The position numbers and the translations under genes were made by a program. Under the pieces are notes generated by a model that worked only from the letters and a program-made list of their open reading frames with translations, was not told where the DNA came from and did no database searches. A DNA stretch of 5,606 bases from Crocinitomicaceae bacterium (GTDB taxonomy: Bacteria > Bacteroidota > Bacteroidia > Flavobacteriales_G > Salibacteraceae), in the NCBI GenBank assembly GCA_018623405.1, contig JAAZVO010000187.1, positions 1 to 5,606 of the forward strand, read 5' to 3'. Shown here in pieces: positions 1 through 5,606 of the stretch. Each line of letters opens with the position of its first letter. Positions within the stretch are counted from its first letter, which is position 1.

Positions 1-231
1 CCAATTTCCTTAAGTCTTCATCGCAAAGCATATCCACAGAGGGCTTCATTGAATGGGCGGTTATTCCAAATGACTCATAGGCTTCTTCTTGCAATGCCAA
101 TTCCAACTTTTCTAACAATCCGGGAAGTTGATCCACAAACATTTGAATCTTTTTTTTCAAAATCTGTATTTCCTCCACTTACTTTTTGTAATCCAGAAAT
201 ATCATAATTCAAAGGCTTATTTTAAATTCAT
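1..231 (-). pseudogene. Hpt (histidine phosphotransfer) domain protein, frameshifted and cut by the window edge
   Basis: This is a remnant of a small cytoplasmic Hpt protein, which relays phosphate between histidine kinases and response regulators. The amino-terminal part reads NYDISGLQKVSGGNTDFEKK in the frame running left from about 209. At a run of eight A (minus strand; T at 150-157) the sense moves to another frame, IQMFVDQLPGLLEKLELALQ and onward, which stays open to the window edge. That second frame contains TAHSMKPS, the Hpt phospho-acceptor motif, with the His codon at 53-55. Seven A instead of eight would join the halves perfectly. Without the join, the first frame stops at 112-114. 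The start is also damaged: ATG at 229-231 gives only MNLK before a TAA, and a one-base shift is needed to reach the Hpt frame. A TTG at 210-212 is an in-frame alternative. It lies 22 bases downstream of the response-regulator remnant, as in an operon. The carboxyl end is outside the window. Family assignment rests on recognised motifs and the joined reading. Confidence 0.8.
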
Positions 232-253
232 TTGATATCAAAAAACAAACAAA

Positions 254-962
254 TCACGCCCCAAACATACCATTCTTTTCTTCTTGGAGCATCCGATAAA
301 TAGTTGATTTACCGATATCAAGTTTAGCTGCAGCTTCCACCACATTATTATCATACCGCTTCAAGAAACTCTTGATAATTTTGTTGATATATTCTTTTAA
401 AGTAATTTCTCTATCAAGAATTCAGAAACTGCATTAGAAGCTCTAAAAGTAATATCATCAGGCTCAATTTGGCCATCTGAGCACATCACTGAGGCTAACT
501 CCATAACTGCTTTTAGCGCTCTCACGTTTCCGGGAAACGGATAACGCTTTAACTTTTCTTGAACTTCTTCTCTTAAAGAATTTAACTCTTGTTTGAGGTT
601 AACTTTTTCTTTTAAGTTTTTTAATGAAACCAAAAGACGGTCTTTCGTATCATCATCTTTTACGATGTAGTCGTAAATCCCCTCTTTAAGCAATTGTACG
701 GCTGTACCAACATCTTCTTGGCCCGAAACAATAATTATTGGTATATTAGGGTTAAATCTTTTTACCTCGTTAATAAGCTTTTCACAAGAAAGGTGGGGTA
801 ACGAGTAATCAAGAGTTACAACATCAGGTTTGTTGTGTAATGCATTTTATAGCGCTTTTCCGTTTTCAAATCGTTCTACTTCTTAATCGGGGGATTTAAT
901 GAAATATGATACTCTAATATTTCTCCATACCACACATCATCTTCAACAATGAAAATTTTCAA
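254..962 (-). pseudogene. NtrC-type sigma-54-dependent response regulator, degenerate, AAA+ domain deleted
   Basis: This is the remnant of a receiver / AAA+ / Fis-helix-turn-helix response regulator. From a TTG at 960-962 (the AGGAG at 965-969 is only two bases away, so an original ATG may be lost) it reads LKIFIVEDD, the receiver acidic pocket. Sense then shifts frame at the C run (G at 889-893). The restored frame, EVERFENGKAL then NALHNKPDVVTLDYSLP, has TAA codons at 883-885 and 847-849. It stays open from 846 to 397 and keeps the phospho-acceptor Asp (codon 808-810) and the conserved Lys (658-660). After the linker LREEVQEKLK it jumps directly to YPFPGNVR (520-543), the end of a sigma-54 interaction domain. 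Walker A, GAFTGA and Walker B are absent. A further frameshift near 400-420 precedes a Fis-type helix-turn-helix, NNVVEAAAKLDIGKSTIYRM, ending at TGA 254-256. Intact relatives are about 450 residues, so roughly 0.6 kb is missing. Assignment is firm; loss of function is inferred from several independent lesions. Confidence 0.88.
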
Positions 963-1077
963 AACTCCTAAACCTTTTTCCAAATTTGGGAATAAATACA
1001 AACACAAAGACAAATATTCCACTTTTTTACAATAGGCTTATATGACTGATAAAAGGCAACCCATTGGAAATTAAAAA

Positions 1078-1087
1078 AATACCTTTG
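1078..1087 (+). promoter_or_regulatory. Bacteroidota-type promoter -7 element for the S9 peptidase gene
   Basis: TACCTTTG at 1080-1087 matches the Bacteroidota housekeeping -7 consensus TAnnTTTG exactly and lies 19 bases before the peptidase ATG. Transcription would start near 1092-1095, leaving a leader of only about 12-15 bases with no clear Shine-Dalgarno sequence, which is normal for the phylum. No good TTTG -33 element is seen at the usual 17-23 base spacing; an ATTG at 1063-1066 is too close. The ten-base string AATACCTTTG recurs in front of the toxin-antitoxin genes. The rest of the gap 963-1106 shows no other feature I can support, including no clear promoter for the leftward pseudogene. 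Confidence 0.65.
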
Positions 1088-1106
1088 CCAAATCAAACAA
1101 ATTGCT

Positions 1107-3047
1107 ATGAAAAAAGTATTTAAACTATTCACATTATCTCTTGCTGCAGCCGCTTTTTTGGTGAGCTGTGGAGGTGGAAATGGTGAAAAAACAGAAAACA
1201 TGAAACAAGCAGCAAAAGCTCCTGAAATTCCATTGAAAGATTTTTTTAAGAATCCTGAAAAATCTTCTTATCAAATATCTCCTGATGGAGACTATTATGC
1301 TTTTATGGCTCCTTACGAAAGCAGAATGAATGTGTTTGTTCAAAAAATTGGCGATACTGCGGCCATTAGATTAACAGATGTTACCGATAGAGACATTGCA
1401 GGCTACATGTGGGCCAACAACCAAAGAATACTCTACATTAAAGATAATGGAGGAGACGAAAACTTTGGCCTTTACGGTGTTAACATAGACGGAAGCAATC
1501 CGCAAAACCTAACCGCAGAAGAAGGCGTAAGAACAAGAATTATTGATGAGCTTGAAGGTTTAGATGACTTTATTATGGTTGGGTTAAATAAGCGAAACCC
1601 TCAAGTTTTTGATCCCTACAGGTTAAATATTACCTCAGGAGAAATGGAAATGTTATACGAAAATCCGGGTAATATTTCAGGTTGGATGACAGACCATGAA
1701 GGAAAACTAAGAGTTGCCACTACTTCTGATGGTGTGAACACTAGTATTTTATATAGAGACACAGAAAAAGATGAGTTTAAGCCTATTCTTACAACTAACT
1801 TTAAAGAAACAATGTCTCCTCAGTTCTTCACATTTGACAACAAGAACTTTTATGCTGTTTCTAACCTAGGCAGAGATAAGGCTGCAGCGGTAATATTCGA
1901 CGTTGAAAAAGGCGAAGAAACCGAAGTGCTTTTTGAGCACCCCGAGGTTGATGTAAGTTACATTGCTTACTCTGATAAAAGAAAAGTAGTTACCGCAGTT
2001 TCATACACTACAGATAAGAGAAACAGAAAATACTTTGATGAAGAAACTAAACAAATGATGGAAAGCCTTGAAAGTAAATTTGAAGGTTTAGAGGTAGGAA
2101 TTTCATCAGCCAATAAAGCAGAAGATAAATTTATTGTAAGAACCTATTCTGATAAAACTAGAGGAGGTTATTATTTCTATGATAAAGCCACAGATAAAGT
2201 AGAAAAAATTGTTGAGGTGAGTCCATGGTTAGATAAAGCAAATATGGCCGAGATGAAACCTGTTCAATATAAATCTAGAGATGGCTTAACCATAAACGGA
2301 TACTTGACTTTACCAAAAGGCATGGAAGCTAAAAACCTTCCTGTTGTAATGAATGTACATGGTGGCCCTTGGGCAAGAGACAATTGGGGTTTTAATCCTG
2401 AAGTTCAGTTTTTAGCCAACAGAGGTTTTGCTGTTTTGCAAATTAACTTTAGAGGCTCAACAGGTTATGGAAGAGCTTTTTGGGAAGCATCATTCAAACA
2501 ATGGGGGCAAGCTATGCAAAATGATGTTACCGATGGTGCACAGTGGCTAATTGACCAAGGCATTGCAGACCCTAAAAGAATTGCAATTTATGGAGGTTCT
2601 TACGGTGGTTATGCCACCCTTGCAGGCTTATGCTACTCACCTGAAATGTATGCTTGCGGTGTAGATTACGTTGGCGTTTCTAACTTATTTACGTTCATGC
2701 AAACTATTCCACCATATTGGAAACAATATTTAGAAATGATGTATGAAATGGTTGGTGACCCAAAAAAAGATAGCGCCATGTTAGCTGCTTACTCTCCGGC
2801 TTTGAATGCAGATAAAATTCAAGCACCACTATTTATTGCTCAAGGAGCAAAAGATCCAAGGGTAAATATTGCAGAAAGCGACCAAATGGTTGAAGCTATG
2901 AAAACTAGAGGAGTAGAAGTTGAATATTTAGTAAAAGAAAACGAAGGCCATGGGTTCAGAAACGAAGAAAACAGATTCGAGTTTTATGAATCGATGATCA
3001 AGTTTTTGAAAACACACATCGGTGAAAAATCTGAATCACCCGCATAA
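1107..3047 (+). CDS. S9 family serine peptidase (acylaminoacyl/dipeptidyl-peptidase-like), lipoprotein
   Basis: This is a prolyl-oligopeptidase-family (S9) exopeptidase of 646 residues, expected to trim short peptides in the cell envelope. Residues 1-21 form a type II signal peptide: a basic start MKK, a hydrophobic core, then the lipobox LVSC with Cys21 as the lipidated residue. A Gly/Lys/Glu-rich tether follows. Residues about 40-390 look like the beta-propeller that gates access in this family. The alpha/beta-hydrolase domain follows, from about 395 to 640. Its visible elements are HGGPW from His418 (oxyanion region), NFRGSTGYG, the nucleophile elbow GGSYGG with Ser498, Asp583 in AKDPRV, and His615 in EGHGF. 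All three catalytic residues are present and the length is normal for bacterial S9C-like enzymes. The ATG is supported by the signal peptide and the promoter 19 bases upstream. It is transcribed alone, ending at a strong terminator. Peptide specificity (dipeptidyl, acylaminoacyl or oligopeptidase) cannot be told from sequence. The lipid anchor could face the periplasm or, less certainly, the cell surface. Confidence 0.93.
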   Translation: MKKVFKLFTLSLAAAAFLVSCGGGNGEKTENMKQAAKAPEIPLKDFFKNPEKSSYQISPDGDYYAFMAPYESRMNVFVQKIGDTAAIRLTDVTDRDIAGYMWANNQRILYIKDNGGDENFGLYGVNIDGSNPQNLTAEEGVRTRIIDELEGLDDFIMVGLNKRNPQVFDPYRLNITSGEMEMLYENPGNISGWMTDHEGKLRVATTSDGVNTSILYRDTEKDEFKPILTTNFKETMSPQFFTFDNKNFYAVSNLGRDKAAAVIFDVEKGEETEVLFEHPEVDVSYIAYSDKRKVVTAVSYTTDKRNRKYFDEETKQMMESLESKFEGLEVGISSANKAEDKFIVRTYSDKTRGGYYFYDKATDKVEKIVEVSPWLDKANMAEMKPVQYKSRDGLTINGYLTLPKGMEAKNLPVVMNVHGGPWARDNWGFNPEVQFLANRGFAVLQINFRGSTGYGRAFWEASFKQWGQAMQNDVTDGAQWLIDQGIADPKRIAIYGGSYGGYATLAGLCYSPEMYACGVDYVGVSNLFTFMQTIPPYWKQYLEMMYEMVGDPKKDSAMLAAYSPALNADKIQAPLFIAQGAKDPRVNIAESDQMVEAMKTRGVEVEYLVKENEGHGFRNEENRFEFYESMIKFLKTHIGEKSESPA

Positions 3048-3065
3048 GCCAAATCGATTTGTCCT

Positions 3066-3099
3066 AAAAGCCTCTCATATTGTTGAGAGGCTTTTTTTT
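3066..3099 (+). terminator. Rho-independent terminator of the S9 peptidase gene
   Basis: A perfect 12-bp inverted repeat (3066-3077 pairing with 3084-3095, core AGCCTCTCA / TGAGAGGCT) encloses a six-base loop, TATTGT. It is followed without a gap by a run of eight T (3092-3099). It begins 19 bases after the peptidase stop codon. The A-run before and T-run after the GC core would also give some terminator activity on the minus strand, although no minus-strand gene ends here. Confidence 0.93.
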
Positions 3100-3129
3100 G
3101 TCAAAAAAAGTCGAAAAACAATACCTTTG
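3097..3129 (+). promoter_or_regulatory. Promoter of the toxin-antitoxin operon (-33 TTTG, -7 TACCTTTG)
   Basis: TACCTTTG at 3122-3129 is an exact match to the Bacteroidota -7 consensus TAnnTTTG. A TTTG at 3097-3100 lies 21 bases upstream, within the usual 17-23 base spacing for the -33 element. The -33 TTTG is formed by the last T residues of the preceding terminator plus the next G. Predicted initiation around 3134-3137 leaves a leader of about ten bases before the antitoxin ATG at 3147. Confidence 0.75.
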
Positions 3130-3144
3130 TACCAATTTGGTACA
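3128..3144 (+). promoter_or_regulatory. Palindromic operator, probable autoregulatory site of the antitoxin
   Basis: TGTACCAA-T-TTGGTACA is a perfect inverted repeat with 8-bp arms and a one-base centre. It overlaps the end of the -7 element and the predicted transcription start and ends two bases before the antitoxin ATG. Phd/YefM antitoxins bind palindromes at their own promoter, and the E. coli YefM operators carry TGTACA cores. The TGTACC/GGTACA half-sites here resemble those. A protein bound here would block RNA polymerase. That the antitoxin, alone or with its toxin, is the repressor is inferred from position and family behaviour. Confidence 0.75.
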
Positions 3145-3146
3145 TT

Positions 3147-3398
3147 ATGGTTATTATAAGTAGTAGAGAGTTCAGACAACATCAAAAAGAGTATTTCGAA
3201 AAAGTAGATAAAGGCGAGCAAGTTATCGTTCAAAGAGGAAAAGACAAGGCTTATGTTTTATCTCCGGTGTCAAAAAACGACCTTTATTTCAGTGAAGAAA
3301 TGACCAAAAAGTTAGCTCAAAGTTTAAAAGAAGCAAATGAGGGAAAAACTACTTCAGCATCAAGCCCTACCGAAATAAAAGAATTGTTGGGTCTATGA
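3147..3398 (+). CDS. Antitoxin of the Phd/YefM family
   Basis: An 83-residue cytoplasmic antitoxin expected to neutralise the YoeB-like toxin encoded immediately downstream and to repress its own promoter. The amino-terminal half (about 1-50) has the Phd/YefM pattern: a short strand MVIISSREFRQ, a helix HQKEYFEKVDKGEQ, then strands VIVQRGKDKAYVLSPV that form the DNA-binding dimer fold. The remaining part, about 50-83, is charged and Ser/Thr-rich and ends IKELLGL. It is likely flexible until it folds on the toxin, as in other members. The ATG is fixed by the promoter and operator just upstream, with no room for a longer form. Its stop overlaps the toxin start as ATGA, which implies translational coupling. 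It is not necessarily yefM itself; family-level naming is safer. Confidence 0.9.
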   Translation: MVIISSREFRQHQKEYFEKVDKGEQVIVQRGKDKAYVLSPVSKNDLYFSEEMTKKLAQSLKEANEGKTTSASSPTEIKELLGL

Positions 3399-3673
3399 AA
3401 TACTCACTTGAGTTTACCCAAACAGCATTAAAAGACATTGAAAAACACAAGAAATCAGGAAATAAAGTAATTCTAAAAAAGTTAGAATTATTATTGAACG
3501 AGCTTTTGATTCACTCTGAAACAGGAACAGGTAAACCCGAAATTTTAAGATTCAATTACCAAGGGTTATACTCAAGAAGAATAAATCAAAAACATAGGCT
3601 TATTTACAAAATAAAGAATGATAAGGTAATCGTTCTTATTTTGAGTGCTTATGGTCATTATTCTGATAAATAG
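3395..3673 (+). CDS. YoeB/Txe-type toxin, ribosome-dependent mRNA interferase (RelE superfamily)
   Basis: A 92-residue toxin that is predicted to cleave mRNA in the ribosomal A site when its antitoxin is lost. Compared with E. coli YoeB (84 residues), the conserved carboxyl half is clear: GTGKPEILR, GLYSRRI, HRLIYKI and the end GHYSDK. The residues corresponding to the YoeB active site are all present: Glu49 (for Glu46), Arg68 (for Arg65), His88 and Tyr89 (for His83 and Tyr84). The toxin is therefore probably catalytically competent. Unlike E. coli YoeB, which ends at HY, three residues follow the catalytic pair. The amino-terminal helices (about 10-39) are Lys/Leu-rich, as usual for the fold. 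The ATG overlaps the antitoxin stop by four bases, so expression depends on antitoxin translation. No frame damage is seen. Confidence 0.92.
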   Translation: MKYSLEFTQTALKDIEKHKKSGNKVILKKLELLLNELLIHSETGTGKPEILRFNYQGLYSRRINQKHRLIYKIKNDKVIVLILSAYGHYSDK

Positions 3674-3698
3674 CCTCAATTAACATTAGCTTTACACC

Positions 3699-5582
3699 AT
3701 GAATTTGCTCTCTGTTGAATCAATCACCAAAAGGTATGGTGAGCGTTTACTTTTTAAGGATGTTTCATTTGGGCTACAAAAAGGCCAAAAAACGGCTTTT
3801 GTAGCTAAAAACGGAACAGGAAAAACAACATTACTCAAAGTTTTGGCAGGTATTGAAGGTCCTGAAGAGGGTAAAGTAACTTTTAGAAATAATATTCGTG
3901 TAGGGTTTTTAGAGCAAGAACCACAAGTAGATGCCACCAAAACTATTTTGGAAAACATACTGTTATCCAACGACCCCAAGCTAAGCCTTTTGTTAAAATA
4001 CGAAACTGCCATATCTCAAAATAACACCCAAGCAATTGAGCAGTTAATTCCTGAAATGGATAACCAAAAGCTTTGGGATGCTGAAGCTCAGATAAAGCAA
4101 ATACTAGGCATTTTAAATTTGCACGATGTAGAAAGAGTTGCTCAAAACCTTTCGGGTGGAGAACAAAAAAGAATTACAATCGCTAAATTTATATTTACTC
4201 AACCTGATTTACTGATTTTAGATGAGCCTACTAACCACCTCGATTTAGATATGGTAGAGTGGCTAGAACAATACCTTTCTAATGCAAATACCACATTATT
4301 AATGGTTACTCACGATAGGTATTTTTTAGAAAATGTTTGCAACAACATCATGGAATTAGACCAAGAGCAGGCGTTTTTCTACGAGGGCAACTTCAGTTAT
4401 TACCTTGAAAAAAAGGCAGAAAGAGAATCGGGCTTGGCAGCCAATATTGAAAAGGCCAAGAACATATTTAGAAAAGAATTAGAATGGATGCGTAGCACCC
4501 CTCAAGCGCGAACCACAAAATCGAAAGCTAGAATTGATGCCTTTAAAGATGTAAAGGCTCAAGCCAAAAGAAGAATTGAGGACAATAAGGTTTCTATTGA
4601 TTTTAGATCGGAGCGATTGGGCAACAAAATTGTTGAATTGCATAATGTATCAAAATCTTACGCAGAAAACGTGCTTTTCAAAAACTTCTCATATAAGTTT
4701 TTAAAGGGCGAAAAAGTGGGCATTGCAGGAAAAAATGGTGCAGGCAAATCAACCTTAATTAAAGTAATAACAGAACAACTTAAACCCGATACCGGTAAAG
4801 TAATTATTGGAGAAACAGTTTCTATTGGACATTACCACCAAGAAGGTTTAAACTTTAAGGCCGACCAAAGAGTAATTGATACTTTACGCGAAATTGCAGA
4901 AGTAGCAAAAGAAAAAGACGGAAAAATAATTGAAGTAGAAAAGTTGTTGGAGAAGTTTCTCTTCAATAGAAAAGACCAACAAAAGTTGGTTTCCACCCTT
5001 AGTGGAGGAGAAAAACGAAGGCTTTATTTGGTTACCGTTTTAATGCAAAACCCAAACTTTTTAATTCTTGATGAGCCTACCAACGATTTAGACATTCTTA
5101 CCCTTTCCATTTTAGAAGATTATCTGCAAAACTTTGATGGTTGTGTGTTATTGGTAACACATGATAGGTATTTGCTAGATAAGGTGGCAGATCACACTTT
5201 TGTTTTTGAGGGCGAAGGCAAAATAAAAGACCATGTTGGGTTTTACTCAGAGTACCGCGAAATCCGCAAAAAAGAATTAGAAGCTCAAAAAGCTATATCA
5301 AGTGCTGAAAGAGCAAAAGAAAAGCTTGATACTACTCCTGCACCAACTTCACAAAAACCAAAAACGAAACTAAGTTTCAAAGAGAAATATGAATTTGAGC
5401 AGTTAGACGAGGAAATTCCAAAATTAGAAACACACAAGGAAGAGCTCACCGAAAAATTATCTTCCGGTAATATTTCTCCCGATGAAATGCAAGCCATCTC
5501 TACAGAACTAACCGCCCTAATTGCCTTACTCGACGAAAAATCTATGCGATGGATGGAGCTTGCTGAACTTTACGAATCCTAA
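3699..5582 (+). CDS. uup: ABC-F family ATPase, Uup-like
   Basis: A soluble tandem ABC ATPase of the ABC-F class with no membrane segments. These proteins act on the ribosome rather than in transport, and Uup is also linked to DNA/ribosome homeostasis. The first nucleotide-binding domain has Walker A AKNGTGKT (36-43), signature LSGGEQ (151-156) and Walker B LILDEP with catalytic Glu176. The charged interdomain linker, roughly 235-305 (RKELEWMRSTPQARTTKSKA within it), corresponds to the tRNA-contacting region of ABC-F proteins. The second domain has GKNGAGKS (344-351), LSGGE (434-438) and LILDEPTNDLD with Glu459. A Pro/Thr/Lys spacer (about 545-557) leads to a carboxyl coiled coil (about 558-625), the feature that points to Uup; E. 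coli Uup is 635 residues, against 627 here. Walker A of domain 1 starts with Ala instead of Gly, a variant I recall in Bacteroidota relatives. It starts 25 bases after the toxin stop, with no convincing promoter of its own in the gap. The symbol is subfamily-level, and there is no sign of a drug-resistance type. Confidence 0.92.
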   Translation: MNLLSVESITKRYGERLLFKDVSFGLQKGQKTAFVAKNGTGKTTLLKVLAGIEGPEEGKVTFRNNIRVGFLEQEPQVDATKTILENILLSNDPKLSLLLKYETAISQNNTQAIEQLIPEMDNQKLWDAEAQIKQILGILNLHDVERVAQNLSGGEQKRITIAKFIFTQPDLLILDEPTNHLDLDMVEWLEQYLSNANTTLLMVTHDRYFLENVCNNIMELDQEQAFFYEGNFSYYLEKKAERESGLAANIEKAKNIFRKELEWMRSTPQARTTKSKARIDAFKDVKAQAKRRIEDNKVSIDFRSERLGNKIVELHNVSKSYAENVLFKNFSYKFLKGEKVGIAGKNGAGKSTLIKVITEQLKPDTGKVIIGETVSIGHYHQEGLNFKADQRVIDTLREIAEVAKEKDGKIIEVEKLLEKFLFNRKDQQKLVSTLSGGEKRRLYLVTVLMQNPNFLILDEPTNDLDILTLSILEDYLQNFDGCVLLVTHDRYLLDKVADHTFVFEGEGKIKDHVGFYSEYREIRKKELEAQKAISSAERAKEKLDTTPAPTSQKPKTKLSFKEKYEFEQLDEEIPKLETHKEELTEKLSSGNISPDEMQAISTELTALIALLDEKSMRWMELAELYES

Positions 5583-5606
5583 AATTGGCAAAGTGTTTGA
5601 CAAATC

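Noticed and set aside
36..43. Ala in place of the first Gly of Walker A (residues 36-43 of the Uup-like protein) as an inactivating change
   Set aside because: The essential GKT and all other motifs are intact, and AKNGTGK variants are, as far as I recall, usual in Bacteroidota ABC-F proteins.
397..693. The open stretch of about 98 codons on the minus strand as a stand-alone small gene
   Set aside because: It begins at a TTG in the middle of a receiver domain and continues upstream in the same frame to the stop at 847-849; it is a segment of the response-regulator remnant, not a separate gene.
1064..1088. Possible sigma-54 promoter (TTGG ... TTTGC) in front of the peptidase, tempting because a sigma-54 regulator remnant lies next door
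   Set aside because: The GG and GC are about 21 bases apart rather than the required 12, whereas TACCTTTG fits the Bacteroidota housekeeping consensus.
968..1343. Open frames on the minus strand overlapping the start of the S9 peptidase gene (968-1201 and 1134-1343)
   Set aside because: They lie antisense to a clear lipoprotein signal peptide and coding region, resemble no family, and have no start signals.
3687..3694. TAGCTTTA as a -7 element for the Uup-like gene
   Set aside because: It misses the final G of the consensus, lies only four bases before the ATG, and has no TTTG at the required distance.
3692..4012. Open frames on the minus strand inside the Uup-like gene (3692-4012 and 5285-5497)
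   Set aside because: They are antisense shadows of conserved ATPase and coiled-coil coding sequence, with Ser/Phe-rich compositions typical of reversed Lys/Glu codons.
5583..5606. A terminator after the Uup-like gene
   Set aside because: The window ends 24 bases after the stop codon and no stem-loop with a T run is visible there.

Overview
The window suggests an AT-rich Bacteroidota genome (Flavobacteriia or Cytophagia-like). The evidence is two copies of the Bacteroidota promoter -7 octamer (TAnnTTTG, here TACCTTTG in both cases), short leaders without a clear Shine-Dalgarno sequence, A/T-rich codon use and the protein families present. No species can be named from the sequence alone.

Left end (1-962, minus strand): two adjacent decayed genes of a His-Asp phosphorelay. 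Read right to left, they are an NtrC-type response regulator and an Hpt (histidine phosphotransfer) protein. The regulator keeps most of its receiver domain and a Fis-type helix-turn-helix. It has a frameshift at a C run, two nonsense codons in the restored frame, a near-complete deletion of the sigma-54 AAA+ domain and a second frameshift before the helix-turn-helix. The Hpt gene is cut by the window edge. It still encodes the phospho-accepting TAHSMKPS motif but is broken by a frameshift at an A8 run and a damaged start. Both are recognisable only when frames are joined.

Middle (963-3099, plus strand): a short intergenic region carries a Bacteroidota promoter. It is followed by an intact lipoprotein serine peptidase of family S9 (beta-propeller plus alpha/beta-hydrolase with Ser498/Asp583/His615) and a strong intrinsic terminator.

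Right (3097-5582, plus strand): a compact Phd/YefM-YoeB-type toxin-antitoxin operon starts directly after that terminator. A 17-bp perfect palindrome overlaps the promoter and the expected transcription start, and the two genes overlap by ATGA. Twenty-five bases later begins an intact ABC-F ATPase of the Uup type, possibly reached by read-through from the toxin-antitoxin promoter. The last 24 bases hold no recognisable feature.

The functional genes are ordinary members of known families. The most notable content is the multi-lesion remnant of the phosphorelay pair and the tightly packed terminator/promoter/operator in front of the toxin-antitoxin genes. I did not find convincing evidence of a wholly new system.
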